DNA from: Coriaria nepalensis | Lineage: Eukaryota > Streptophyta > Magnoliopsida > Cucurbitales > Coriariaceae | Length of the DNA: 64,000 bases | Direction: 5' to 3' | Assembly: GCA_027186245.1 (NCBI GenBank) | Contig: CP114498.1 | Span: forward strand, 4,161,501-4,225,500 | In this document: piece by piece, positions 25,380 to 38,900 of the stretch | Numbering within the stretch: position 1 is the first letter of the stretch | Layout: each line of letters opens with the position of its first letter | Program-made: the position numbers and the translations under genes | The notes under the pieces: model-generated | The model's database searches: none | What the model saw: only the letters and a program-made list of their open reading frames with translations | Told to the model about the DNA's origin: nothing

Positions 25380-25795
25380 GTTATTTGTGGATTATATATT
25401 TTCAATTATTCAGAAAATATTTAAATAAGATTGGATTATAATATTTTAGTTATGCTTATATTTTCAGAATGAAATCTCTCTTTTTTTTTAAGGGAAAAAA
25501 AGGAGGTATTTTTATACTTATAAATTACATATAACTTCATTGCAGCTCGGGAATTAAGCAAAGATATATATTCATCCACGTTACCCATTATATTTATTAT
25601 ATATATAATAAATAATAATGAATAAAGTTAGAATATGACGGACCACGTTTTATTATATTTCTCTTATCATCAAGATTAAAAGTAAATTGATTGATTATAT
25701 AATTGACATAAATTATTTGAAAATAAAATATAATGAGATTGCTTCACACGTCACTCCAATATTCCAATGTATGTATGTGGACCGTGTGGTGTAAG
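22886..25795. other. Intergenic, very AT-rich, no gene
   Basis: Only short chance frames. (TA)n microsatellites lie at 24,192-24,209 and 25,342-25,366. Low-complexity A/T runs are frequent from 24,600 to 25,450. Confidence 0.6.
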
Positions 25796-25879
25796 TTATA
25801 ACTCATATAAATGATGTAAGGGCTTCATTCCACCATTTGATGCTCTCTTAGAACCTCCAAATATTGTCAAAAAAACTAA

Positions 25880-27965
25880 ACCAATATCACCAGAGATTGA
25901 ACCTAAACCCCACGACATCGACATCTTGGTACAACAATATAAGATAATTTTTATAGAACCTACATCACTACCCCTTCCTAAACCAACAAACCTCAAAACA
26001 CACCTTGTGCCAAATGCAAAATCCATTGACGCCAGATCCTACTATTACCCTATTTTGAAAAAGCATGAATTGAAAAGCAAGTGCAAGAGATGTTAAACAA
26101 TGGTGTAATACAACCAGGCACTAACCCGTTCTCTTCACCACTTCTTTTGATCAAGCAAAAAGATGATACTTCGAAATTTTGCATTGAATATCGAGGCCAT
26201 AATGCAATTACAATCAAAGATAAGTTTACTATACCAATAGTGGACGAACTAATTGATGAACTCCATAGGTCTAAATTGTTCTCAAAATTGGACTTAAGTG
26301 CATGCTGCCATCAAATAAGAATGCATTCCACAGACACATTTAGGGCACATAAAGACCACTATGAATTTCTAGTGATGCCATTTGGTCTCATCAATGCACC
26401 ATCCATATTTCAGGCCACTATGAATCAAGTTTTCTAACCTGTTATTGTGTTTTTTGACTATATTTTGGTATATAGCAGGTCCCTTAAGGAGTACATTTAC
26501 CATTTGAGACAAGTCTTAAGAATGTTTACAAGCCAACTCACTCCTGGCCAAGAGATCAAAATGCACCTTTGCAACATCCAAAATTGATTATTTAGGGCAT
26601 ATTGTCTCAAGTGAAGAAGTAGCACCCAATCTAGCTAAAGTTAGGTCAATCTCATCTTGGCCTACCCCTAGCACAATCAAACAACTGAGAGGATTTCTGG
26701 GTTTTACAAGATGCTTCCAAATTTTTTTAAAAGGTTATGCCTTAATTGCTAGTCCTTTAACATATTTACTTAAGAAATATGCTTTTGACTGGACCACTAC
26801 AACTCAATTAGTATTTGAACAATTGAAACAAAGTTTATATCTATTCATATGCTAGCATTACCTAACTTTTCTAAACCATTTACTATTGAAACAGATGCAT
26901 CAGGGATAGGCATGGGAGCAGTCTTACTATAGGAGGAACATCCTATAGCCTTTTCAAGAAAAATTATAGGAATGCAACATGCCTCTACATACATTAGAGA
27001 ATTACACACCACGACATCTACAATGAGAAAATGGAGACAGTACCTCTTAGGTAGAAAGTTCTTCATTCAAACTAGCCAAAGGAGTCTCAAAGACCTATTG
27101 TCTCAGGTGATACAAACACCTTCTCATTAACATTATCTGACAAAGCTGCAGGGATACAACTATGAAATTCTCTACAAATTAGTGAATGAAAACACAACAG
27201 CAGATGTCTTGCTAAGAATTTACTGTGATGGCTAAGAACTTATTACTTCTATTGTATTTATCTTTTATTTGTATGCCTATGTTTATTAACAGTGGTATTA
27301 TAGCCTAGGTCATATCGAAAATATAGTTGGTTTATGATTTTGATGCATTTAACTGTTTGTTCGTAGATTTTAGAGTTGCCTAAAGTGAATCGGAATACGA
27401 ATTTGGAAACAATAAAAAATGAATTGGCTACAATTCGAGACAATTGATGATGCCGCTTCGAGCGATGGCAGCACTACCACTGAACAACATCTCGCACGGT
27501 GGTGCAAGGGCCATAGCACAAGGCCATGCATGGTGGCTCCTCGCAGGCTATTACAGCAATATGCGATGGTGCAACAAGTTGTTGTCGTGGGAACCCTAAT
27601 TAGATTGGGATTTGCTTTTTGGTTACTTTTCTAAAATCTAATCTTTCAGTTTCTAATTAAAAATTGATTTTAATTAGATAAATTGTGATTAGATAATATG
27701 TCTAATGATAATATGGTAGTCATAGAAAGACTTTCGAAGTTTTGTCCTTTAGGGCCTTGCTTACCAATTTCACAACTTCTAAGACTGCTGAGTTATTTGT
27801 CACAATGATCTGCACATACCATAGATTCCAAAGGTCTATTGTTTTTGATAGGGATAAGGTACTCTTAAGCAATTTTTAGATGAAATTGTTTCATCTACAT
27901 AAAACTTCACGAAAGTATAGCACAACTTACCACAAACTAACAACATAATAGAGGAAGTCTGAGAA
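25880..27965 (+). mobile_element. Ty3/Gypsy pol fragment (RT, RNase H, part of integrase)
   Basis: Broken pol region. RT at about 26,000-26,560 shows NGVIQPGTNPFSSP, KLDLSACCHQIRM and VMPFGLINAPSIFQ; the active-site block reads FFDYILVY, so an Asp of the FDD motif is missing. RNase H at about 26,870-27,220 has TDASGIGMGA. An integrase core resembling ERLSK and, in another frame, ICTYHRFQRSIVF and DRDK, lies at 27,713-27,900. Stops and frame changes are frequent. Neither LTRs nor gag are visible, and the expected zinc-binding linker between RNase H and integrase is not found (27,240-27,710). Confidence 0.85.
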
Positions 27966-28069
27966 TTTTATGTGACTTTTGAAATTTTTAGTAGATAGTA
28001 TGTAATGCATATTTGCTTATGTTGTTGTGTTTTGTTTTTATGTGTTTTGTAAATTGTAATGTCTGATAA

Positions 28070-30680
28070 ACTGAAATTGATTCTTAAACAAAATAAATTA
28101 GTTGAGCCAATTTTACGGATAGTATAGAAGTCTGAGAATCGTTCTTAAATATGAGCACTTATATGATGTTCTGAATCAGATGACATAATTTTAGCTGCAT
28201 GGAACAATTGACTAGAGGAAGACGATAAAGTGCAAAGCATTATGCTTGCGTTAATAATTGTTGAGCTCCAGGTTTGCTATGATAAATTTCTTGATGTTGA
28301 GATTATCAATAACGTTAAAGCTAAGTATGAGGATGATAATCGAATGGATAGCTATGAGTTATCCAAGATATTATTTCACACAAAGATGATTGAAGACATC
28401 TTTGTTGGTGAATATGTATGTGAGATGATTGTTTACATTGATGAGCGAGAGAGTATAGACTCAGAAATAGATACTAAGCTGATGATTGACTTAGTATTAC
28501 AATCACTCTCTGATTCGTTCACTCCATTTATACGCACCTATAAAATGGGTAAAATTGACATTAACTTACAAAAGTTGCATACGTGCATACAAATAATGGA
28601 GAAGTTTATCTAGAAAAGGAAAGAGGAAAAATATTTCCATACTGGAGAACCTGAACATTGGAAGAGAGATAACAATAAGTATCTTACAGATCTCAAAAGG
28701 AATAGTGATGCCACTTCAGGTATATTCACGATTGAAGTTAACATTTCTTATAATAACTCATCTACTTGGGTACTAGATAGCGCTTGTGGTTCTCATATTT
28801 GTAACAATGTGTAAAATCTAAAACGTATGTGAATTATAGAGAAAAGTGAAGTGGACCTACAAAATGGAATGGAGCAAGAGTTGTTGCTTCAGTTGCATAC
28901 ACTTATAGTTTTGTATCTCCTTTGGACTTAATTTTGGATTTAAGACATTGTTATTATACACATTCTTTAATTAGAAATATTATTTATGTTTCCAGACTTG
29001 ATGAAGAAGGCTTAGCCTTTTCCATCAAGGACAATATTTTAAGTTTTTGTATGGATGATTTATTTTATGGAAGTGGTTCTTTAAATAATGGTATATATAT
29101 CTTAAATTTTAAAAAATAAAACTTGTCTCAATATTGAACAGATCAAGAAAAGAAAGTCTGGTATGAATCAAACATACTTATGGCATTGGTGATTAGGTCA
29201 TACCAATGAAATAAAGATTCAAGAGTTACATAAAGATGGATATATAGATCCATTTGATTGGGAATCAATGCCAACTTGTAAATATGTTTATTAGAAAAGA
29301 TGATTAAATCTCCTTTTAGTGGAAATGAATAGAGACAAACCTAGTTATTAAGCATCATACATACTAATATATATGGACCTATGTCCACTCCTGCTAGAGA
29401 TTACTTTCATACTTTATCACATTCACCAACGATCTCTCTCGATATGGTCACATTTATCTTATGAAGTATATATCTAAATCATTTGAAAAATTCAAAGAAT
29501 ATAAGATTGAAGTAGAAAAATAATTAGGCAACAATTTTAAGATACTTCGATCAGATCCATGTGGTGAATACTTAAGTCATGAGTTTCTTGACTACCTAAA
29601 AGAGAATGATATAATCTTACAATAGACCCTCCTAGAACACCTCAATTAAATAGTGGTTCTAAGAGGAAAAATCAAACTCTCTTGGAGATGGTTTGGTCCA
29701 TGATAAGTTTTATCGATCTACCTTTATCATTATAGGGATATGCTCTAGAAACCTTCGCTTACATAATTAACATGCTACCCTGAAAGTTTGTTTCTTCGAC
29801 ATCATATGTGATGTGGAAAGGCAGAAGGGCAAGCTTTAATCATATTCATTTATGGGGCTACCATGCTTATGTCAAGAAGCAAGAAGCAAAAAAGTTAGAG
29901 CGAGATCCGAAAAATGTTATTTTTTAGGGTATTCAAAGAAAACTTTAAAATACTACTTTTATCATCCCGATGAGCATAAAGTGTTTATTTCCAAACATGA
30001 CGTCTTTCTAGAGAAAGAATTCCCTTTCGAAAGCAATAGTGCGAGAAATATTAGACTTGTTGAAGTTCATAATACAAAAAATGACGTTTGGATCAATGAT
30101 CATGTTACCCCACAGCTTTTGGCTGAGATACTTCCAAAAAATGATTTTGTGATACCTCGGAGTACACAAAAAGTTCGTAGATCTAGTAGAGTACCTAATG
30201 AGCCAGAGCATTACGATTTCTAATAGAAAATCATAGTAATGGGCCGATCATAGATGATGATCCTATGACTTATCTTGAGGCTCTTAATAGCTCGGATTTT
30301 GAGAAACGGCTAGAAGCCATAAGATTCAAAATGGATTTCATGTATGTCAACCAAGTATGAGACTTGGTGGATGCATATGAAGGAATAGTTCATATAGGAT
30401 GTAAGTGGGTTTTCAAGAAGAAAATCGAGGCTGATGGAAAGGTTGAAATCTATAAAGCTAGACTAGTTGAAAAGAATTATTGGCAAAAAAAAAAAAAAAG
30501 AATCGATTATGAGGAAACTTTCTCGCAGGTTGCAATGACTAAATTCATTTGAATATTGCTTGCCATTATATCATACTATGGTTATGAGATCAAGAAAATA
30601 GATGTGAAAACAGTCTTCCTAAATAGCTACCTCGAGGAGGATATATATATGATATAATCTAAGGGCTTCACACACTAGAA
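28070..30680 (+). mobile_element. Ty1/Copia fragment (gag to start of RT)
   Basis: Degenerate Copia coding sequence without recognisable LTRs. Gag 28,070-28,613 (open 28,230-28,613, with DSYELSKILFHTKM); protease near 28,760-28,800 (WVLDSACGSHI); pre-integrase block near 28,920-29,260; integrase pieces to about 30,000 (CYFLGYSKKTLKYYFYHP); start of RT at 30,364-30,660 (GCKWVFKKKI, DVKTVFLN). Truncated inside RT at about 30,680. The run of 13 A at 30,487-30,499 lies inside the RT frame. Confidence 0.85.
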
Positions 30681-32280
30681 AAATATAAGAAAGTTGTGTA
30701 AGCAGCAGAGAATATCGAGAATGGACATCGATTAATCCGGATAGACAATCATATAGTTCATCACCTAATTATTAAGGTGACATATCTCACAGCTAATGGT
30801 ATTAGTGTAACATCATTATGATTGTGTGGGCATTTAATAGAGACTAAGGTATTAAGCGTAATACTTAGATGATTATCAATAATAATTAACACTGACTGTT
30901 AATAAAAATTATTTAGTTCATATGTGTGTGATGTAAGTCTGATCTATTCTTAATGTGGGTGGAGGCTATTGTTGGGAGAGGGAGAGGAAAGGTGGCCGAC
31001 AGTGAGCGACAGCGTCGGGCGGACGACGAAGGACGGTGGGAATGCCGAATTTTCACGTTGGATCTGTAAGGTGTAGGATGGACCTCTTTGTGTTGCGGAC
31101 AAGGGCGGAGAGCAGAGGGCGGAGAGTGGAAATAAAGGTGGCAGTGTTGGGCAGAGAGTGAAGGATGAAGCGTTAGATGGTGGCAGCGAGATATAGACTT
31201 CTTTAGCGCGGGCGTGTAGCAGACGGTAGCGCATGATCTACTACTGCAATCTTAGATCACATTTTTTTATAATATATATAATAGTATATGATATATCAGA
31301 TAATATGTATCCATCATTCAATATATCGGATATTCATAAATTAATCAGATCGAATCAGATACAGATAAAATAATCATCTTATACTAATTATCCGATATAT
31401 CAAATACCTACAAAACTGATCCGATTAGGTCGGATACTGAGAAAATGATCAGCCATAAAGCTCTTAATTCATCGCTATAAATAAAAAATAAAAAGTAAAG
31501 TAAAAGAGAAAAAATCAGGCTCTCTAGGTAGTTTATGCTTTGAGGTGTGAATGGGAAGGAATGTTTAATAAAGTGGGGCAATTGCAATGATCACGGTGTT
31601 GCTTTAGCTAGAATGATGACGATCCCGATAAAGAGAAAAAGTGAATGATTAAAGAGATCTATTACATGGTAATGGTCAATGATGGATTGTATTGCTCTTT
31701 TGATCTGTTAATGAACGTAGGTACGTGTGGTCGGGTCTAGTTACCATGTATCAAGTAAAGCCCCGTCCCGTACGTGCGTGTGATTTCTAATCAGATGCCA
31801 AAAAAGTCTTATCTCATGCTAACGAAGCCGTGTAAGATCTTCTCACCTTCCTTTGCAGTTTGCATGCTCCAATTATTATGTTCCCACCCTAACCCCTTCC
31901 TTTTTTCTTTTTTCTTTTTTTTTTAAAACTGTAAAATTAACACTTTTTCTTTAACATTCATTTTTATCCATGTAGATATATTTATTTATTATTTATCAAT
32001 TTTTATTTATTAAATTCATTAACTAACTTAAAAATATATTAATTTTTAAGATTAAAAGATGAGATTAAATTATCACATACTTAATTAGATTAATAATATG
32101 AAAATTTTAACATATAAATAAGAGAAATACAAATTTTCAACTCTAAAGAATCATACTTAAAAGGATCGTGCAAACTCACATCTTTACTTTTATATCAATT
32201 CAACTTTCGTGATATACACATAAGTATGGTTCTATTTATTTATTTATTTATTTTATTATTATGTATGTAATGAAATCCGG
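30681..32280. other. Intergenic, mixed composition
   Basis: 30,700-30,900 may be the 3' non-coding part of the Copia fragment. 30,950-31,240 is a GC-richer block with GGCGG and GACGACG phrases but no supported gene. 31,260-31,460 holds short inverted phrases of GGATATTC/ATCCGATATATC type. The rest is AT-rich upstream sequence of the WRKY gene. Confidence 0.5.
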
Positions 32281-32285
32281 CGACC

Positions 32286-32291
32286 GGTCAA
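32286..32291 (-). promoter_or_regulatory. W-box (TTGACC) upstream of the WRKY gene
   Basis: GGTCAA on the plus strand is TTGACC on the minus strand, the core bound by WRKY proteins, about 230 bases before the ATG. Autoregulation is an inference only; a 6-base motif occurs often by chance. Confidence 0.4.
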
Positions 32292-32489
32292 AGAATACGT
32301 ATGAAAGCACCGACTAACGGCATGAGATTCGCAACGGCGCTTTGCCTAATTAAAGACACGACTCCTGTCTTGTTCTTACGGAACTTATTACCGATAATAG
32401 CCGGTAACAGGTAACTCTCTAAGCTTTCCATTACCAAATCCCGAAAAAAAGAATCTTTCCCATCCCACCTCTTATTTACTTTCGTCTAC

Positions 32490-32513
32490 CCAATCTCTCT
32501 CTCTCTCTCTCTC
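32490..32513 (+). repeat. (CT)n tract in the WRKY leader
   Basis: Run of CT dinucleotides ending 8 bases before the ATG at 32522. CT tracts are common in plant 5' leaders. Confidence 0.8.
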
Positions 32514-32521
32514 GGTTTTGT

Positions 32522-34730
32522 ATGGGAGAATATCGACTAATTAAGCAGTCTGCAGGATCGAGTGAGGTAGGTGGTAGGCTGTTAGCTATGGAGATGATAA
32601 TCAAGAAAGAAGAGAAAAAGCAAATGGCTAACATTGGATCTTTATATTCGAACGATCATGATAACATGATGAATAGTAACAGTACAGGTATCTTTGGCAG
32701 CTTCACTGATGAACTAGGGTTTATGGAGCTTCTGGGGGCTCATCAGTATCAGTATCAAGATCTCCTAACTGGGTCTAGCTCAACCATTTTTGATTTGCCA
32801 AACTTACTAAGTACACCATCATCTTTGCCTCCAAATGATTATGAAGCTAATTATAATCCTAAGAAGCACTCCTCTTTCAAAATAGAGAGTAGTACAACTA
32901 GTACTAGTACTAGTTCAGAGGTTTTGAACCAGCCGCCAGCTTCACCAAATTCCTCTTCTGTGAATGATGACCACTGTAAGATTTCCGAATCTGCTCATTT
33001 AGACCAAGAAGCAGAAGAAGAAGAAAAAAAAAAGGAGGAACAACAACAAACCAAGAAGCAGTAAGGTTTTTTTTTCTTCTAATCTATAGTTGACTTATAT
33101 ATCATATAAACACATTGATGGACTGCGCTAATTAGAGATTCGTAATATAACTTAGCGCGATATCAGAAATATCAAATCGATAATTCAAATCTTAGTGTTG
33201 CACTAACTAGTATTCCAGATTGTCTATATCAATTATATTTTTGCTAGGATCTGGTTAGTTATAATATACTCGATCGTAATTTCAAAAAGGAAAAAAAAAT
33301 TAAAAAAAAAAAAAAGAGGAAGAAGAAGGACCTATGTTATAGATTTGAGTTTGAAAACTAACGAGTAATGAGTTGATTTGGATGTATACATATGGTTGTT
33401 CTTCTCTGTAATTAAATTGGGCTGATAATTTGATTAGGTTGAAAGGAAAGAAGACAAAGGACAAGAGAGAGAGAATGCCAAGAATTGCATTCATGACAAA
33501 AAGCGAGGTTGATCATCTTGAAGATGGCTATAGATGGAGAAAGTACGGCCAAAAAGCTGTCAAGAACAGCCCTTTTCCTAGGTACGTACCAGTATATTCC
33601 TTTGTACCTTTATATCAAGAGTATTATCTTAATAATAACATATTCAGCGGCTGCTGCTACTTAAGATATACGTATATACCTTCCATTCCCCCACTACTTT
33701 AGTACTTTTAGTTCTATGCAACCTTTCTCAAACTAATTAGCTCAGACAGTTAAAGAGTATTACTTAAGGGTATATTTGGATGAAAACAAAGGAAGGAAAA
33801 GCAAGAAATATTGTGAAAAAAAAAAAAGGAAGAGTAAGATAGAGATTTGAAAGATTGGGTCTATCATTTGTCCTTTTAGGATTGAGAAAGAGAAGGAAGA
33901 TAAGGAAGCATGGACATAAATTATTACTAAATTAACCTTATTAAATTATAAATTTTATATTATTAGAAAAATATTATCATAAATATTTTACATTAATAAG
34001 TCCATTTCCTCTCCTTTTAACAAAAATATTATAAAGTATGAAACATCTAAAAAATGGCAAGACATTTTCATTCAGTTCTTTTTATAAAATCTTCCTTCCA
34101 TTCCTTCCCAGTTATTAACATATTCTTAATTTTGGACCGAGGTGTTCTAATTTAATTATTGATCTACCTGGTAACCTGTCACTTCACAAAGATAGTAGTA
34201 ATTGATTTTACTGTTGAGCTTATCTCATAACAGTTGTAAATTATTAAAGTGTACTCTAGTGTAACTTGTTTAATTGTTTTTTTTTTTGGGTTGAATTCAG
34301 GAACTACTATCGCTGCACAAGTGCATCTTGTAACGTGAAGAAGAGAGTAGAACGATCTTACAATGATCCAAGCATTGTTGTGACAACCTACGAAGGTCAA
34401 CACATTCATCCAAGCCCGTTCATGTCTCGACCACTGCACCTGGCAGCCGGAAGCTCTGCCAACTATGCTAATTTGCCGCTAATGCCAAGAACTAGGAACC
34501 TAATTAATAACGACCATCACTATGATCCACATGACACCAATAGCTTGTCATTACCTTCAAGTTTTGGCTACCATAATATTGTTAATCATTCAAATGACTT
34601 ATCAAACGCTGCATATCCTCGTGATCTTCACGAGAAATGGATCTGTAACACGGGACCGGCTACTTTGCTTGCAGCTGCAGACTACGGGCTTCTTCAAGAT
34701 ATCGTTCCCTCTCATATGCTAAAGCACTGA
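32522..34730 (+). CDS. WRKY23: WRKY transcription factor, group IIc, WRKY23-like
   Basis: Nuclear DNA-binding protein recognising W-boxes. Exons 32522-33060, 33438-33581 and 34301-34730, phases consistent, 370 residues. WRKYGQK lies at residues 213-219. The zinc site is C233-X4-C238-X23-H262-X-H264, the group II C2H2 pattern, and the second intron splits the domain at the arginine of PFPRNYY as usual for group IIc. Similarity outside the domain points to WRKY23: LGFMELLGA near residue 65, PPASPNSSS near 140, an acidic-glutamine stretch before the domain ([16 protein letters not shown]) and the C-terminal [14 protein letters not shown]. Family knowledge: Arabidopsis WRKY23 is auxin-responsive and acts in root development, flavonol control and nematode feeding sites. 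The first in-frame ATG is taken; a second ([11 protein letters not shown]) lies at 32588. No lesion seen. Confidence 0.93.
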
Positions 34731-35924
34731 TCATAATTAGCACTCATAAGCTTATTAACAACTATAATATTTACTTTATTAGTTAGAAACTTTAATTTAA
34801 ATCACACGTTGAATTCTGTTTATGTCGTAATTTTAGTTACACTCACTAATATGTAGAACTCGTTAGTTTATAAGTTACTAGCTTGTAGAAATGGAATGGG
34901 AGTAAAGAGTGAGTGGGCGTCTTTCTTTAGTTCTCAACTTTTCATATCTGATTACTTATTTAGATACTTAATGTTATCTTTACTTGCTGATAAGTGGGAT
35001 TCCAAGTTAGAGTTGGTCGGTTATATTGTTTTTTGGGTAAAATTCAGTATCATTCTTATCCGATAAAATATGCGCTTTTAAAAGATCTTTATGGACACCA
35101 AAAAAGAAAAAGAACGAATAGGGCAACAACCCTGCATCGTACTCCTCGACCGTGTCTCTAAGATTGTACAAGCAACTAATTCAAATGGATAGGTGATATA
35201 AAATCGGTCGATTTCCGACATTATATTCATAGTTAGCATTTCCATTACAGCTCCCTATCAAGGTCATTCAATTAGCTCATTCATTCTTCCATTTATTCTT
35301 TTCATCTTTTTCATGAAGATTTAAGCAATGCACCAACAGGATAGAATAACTTGGTTGGGGGCACAACTAACAACATTTACGTAAGTATAGATCAATTATG
35401 CTTTTTCTTTCCTTTTTTAATCAAATCCCTTCAGGATAAATCTTTTGTTCACATAATTTAGAAAAGAAATTTGCAAAGTAGATATAGCTGACAAAAACAA
35501 CCTTAATACGACGCTTTCACTACGCCCTAAACTTCTCTTCAAGCTTCCCCTTCTTCAATTTGTCAACGAGTATCAATTCGGATTCATCCACCGGCTACAA
35601 GAAAATAGATTATGTAACACTCTTACGGTAAAATAAACCAAATTAGATTATATATTTGGAGGTCATAAACTTCATTTCGCATTGCAAATTGCACATGCAT
35701 ATGCATTTTCAGACTAGTAGTAAATCAACATTTGAGGATATCATATGATGCAGATCGTTTTCAATGATAATGGAATCCTAACTCCATTAATAACTTCGTT
35801 TGAAATAGTAGTATATAATCATGATGACATAAAGGATAACGGGGTCTTTAAATGCTTAAGAACTGTTGTAATTATTGCAGATAAGACTAAATTCAGAGGC
35901 AAACAAAGAAGCTGACCATACCAG
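34731..35924. other. Convergent intergenic region
   Basis: 3' flanks of the WRKY gene and of the FCA-related gene. A minus-strand open piece at about 35,522-35,603 (reading DESELILVDKLKKGKLEE, preceded by an AG and followed by a stop) might be one more terminal exon of the FCA-related locus or of a lost gene; not supported enough to call. Confidence 0.4.
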
Positions 35925-38900
35925 TTATGCACAAGTGGGATTGATAACAGGACCTGATTTTGACTGCACTAGAACATCATCCAGTTCTTGCAATATTCCG
36001 ATACACTTGACGAATCATAATGAAGGAAAAATTAATCCCAAAATTTGACTTCTCAAAAGAGTTGATAAAGTAGTTGAAATGTTGGGAATAGTAAGAGTAT
36101 GGCACATGATTACTGTCTGCATATTACGAAATTATAACATGGTCTCGGTATAAAAGCAGCATCATAGGCTGATTGATTCAGAGTTCCATCTTTATTAGAT
36201 GCAAAACCTACTACACCTTCTAATGCGGAACAGAATTCACCATTACACTTTGCAGATAAATGTAGAAACATTAAGACAAATATTGACACCTCAAAATTTT
36301 TACTAAATATTTGTATTACGTAAATGAAAACATAGACTCACTGGCCCAGATGGTGAGGAAGGTTGGTCGAGTTGTAGTCTATTTTGGATGAGCTGTGTCT
36401 GAAGCTGCACTTCTTGCACAGAAAGAAGTGGTGACAGGGTACAAGTCTGAAGACTAGGATTTCGAACTTTATGCTGGTGATGTAATTGTTGCTTAAATAA
36501 GACAAGCTGCTCAGGTTTCTCCCACTGTGGCACAATTTGAACAGGCACTTGTTGAATCTGACAACATAGAAAAGAAAAAGGTTATAACTAGAAGAAATAT
36601 AGGGAAAACTTACTCCGCTTTCATAGGTGGCACAATTGTAATAGTACTTGCAGCCATCAGGACATGTATGCTCACTCCAATCACACTCCAAAGAAGCTGC
36701 TGTTGGAGACAAGCGAGTCGGATCCACTAATAACTATCTGAGGCATGCATCCAGAAAGTGAAGACTGCAATAAATCATCATATTCCAAACTATGTATAGA
36801 ATGCAGCTAGCACAAGAGAATTACCTTGAACAAGAATCATGTGAAAAACCACATCCCTAATAACTCAGAAATTTTTATTAAACTTTTCCTGGAGGTTGAA
36901 GAAATCATAGATTCCCACAATACCTGTTATTCATTGGCCTGTGAATCACGCTGCTGATTTGGATATTCTCTTGATTGTAACAATGCTGGTTGAGCTGACT
37001 GAAAAACTGATATTTCAGGATGCTTAATTGAAATGTGAGAAGACTGTGATGGTATTACTTGCACGGGAGTAAATGGTTGTTGCATGGCGGTAGGAACTGA
37101 AGGGACTTGGTTTGGCATTGGGAAATTAGATGGTTATTGTGAACTTGTAGACATTTGGGGTGCAGGATATGAATTATTTAGATAATACTGTGACCAGGAA
37201 CTGCCAAATGCAGGTTCGGGCCTGCAAGAGTGTCAAGGGCTAAAATGTGATGGACCAATTTGAGAGGGGGAAAAAAGAAAGAAACAATTGATAACAAAAA
37301 AATGCAATAGCAAGCATTTCTTGAGGGTGAGGACCAGAATGGAAGATACCCCATCCATTGTTTCCCCTACAGTGAGAGAGAGAGAGGAGAGAAGAGTTTT
37401 AAAAAGAGTTTCAAAAACATCAATCAGATGGTGGACCCAAACTGGAGGCTAACCTCTCTAATTTAGCAATCCATTAGATGAAAATTTTATTTAATACTTC
37501 TAATTACAATCATCTCTTTCTTGAGATGTGTTAAGATTATGTAGAGAAAGTTTAACCTTGGTTCACCGTTCTTGGATTTTTTAGGATCCGCAAAATGAAC
37601 AATCACTGGTTGCTCGCAAACCTAAGTGACAGAAAAAAGGAGTAGATAATAAGAAAAGTACATTTTATGTGCAAAGAGAGAAATGGTACAATCATGTACA
37701 ATAAAGCTTTACTTTCGGTATGACGGTTCCATTCAATGCTCTGATTGCTGATACTGCCATATCTCTAGGAGCAAACTTAACAAATCCACATCCTTCAGAA
37801 AACAACGAAAACACACATCAGAAGAAGCTTTATTGACTCAAAATTATCTTTTACATGTTATAGAAACTCTAAAGCAACTGCCAATAGGAGAGCTACCAGA
37901 AACCCAGCTACTAGTAAATCATAATGAGAGATGGGTCTTGGAAGCATGACAAACCAAACTATATAGATGCAACCAGAGATATATAATAGAAAAACAATAG
38001 GGTATATTATCCATCTTCATAACGCTCTGGATACTTTGCAAGCTTCATAGTATTTCGAGCCGTGTAAATCTCATTAGACGTATAGGAATACAATAATGGC
38101 ATTGATATTGTTGATAAGTAGCATATAATCAATTAGAATTCAGTAAACTTTTGACAGATTCCCTCGAATAGCAGAATAACTACACAAAAATTCTAAGAAA
38201 AGGAAAAAAGAAAAAAAGAAAAAAAGAAAAAAAGGATAAAGGACGCACTGTGATCACGAACAATGTAGATATCCTCGATAAGAACATGAGAAGAAAAAAT
38301 CTGACAAAGAAAACATCTATGAAACCGAAAGAGGGACCAACATTAGATTATATGTTATGCACCCTACATACACTACTATAGCATGTCAGATGTAAATACA
38401 TAACGACACCAAGATTATATAATTAGGAGAAGTGTCCTAAACATTTGAACAGAGTAGATTTCATTGCTGAACAGATGTGAAGCTTACTTCTTCAATTTCC
38501 CTTTTAGTAGAATCTTTATTCAGTCCACCGACATACAATTTATCGAGTACCCCCACAATAAAATGTTAAATGAAAATTATAAAGGGAAAAGTAAGCAATG
38601 AAGAAAATTAAAACTAGAACATTTCTCTAAGGAAATTAATAGGCATTTAACGTGGATTTCTCATTATATGGGTGTATATCTTCAAGGCAACTGTGTAGAA
38701 CAAATGAAGTCAAAGCAATTGTTTGACTGAATATTATACTAAATCCAAGAAAGGCTCCAAATAGTATGGAGACTGAAAACAGATCAAAATAATTAACTGT
38801 GAAATACCAAGCCAACAATGTTGAAAGAAAATGAGAAAATATATATATATACATTTCGTCTGTCTATGTGTAGACAAAAAGGATTGCACATCACTTTTAG

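Noticed and set aside
30950..31234. 94-residue minus-strand frame in the GC-richer block
   Set aside because: Low-complexity Pro/Ser/Leu sequence with no homologue recognised.
33767..34135. MITE in the second WRKY intron
   Set aside because: Purine-rich left part and pyrimidine-rich right part look vaguely complementary, but no clean inverted ends or duplication were found.
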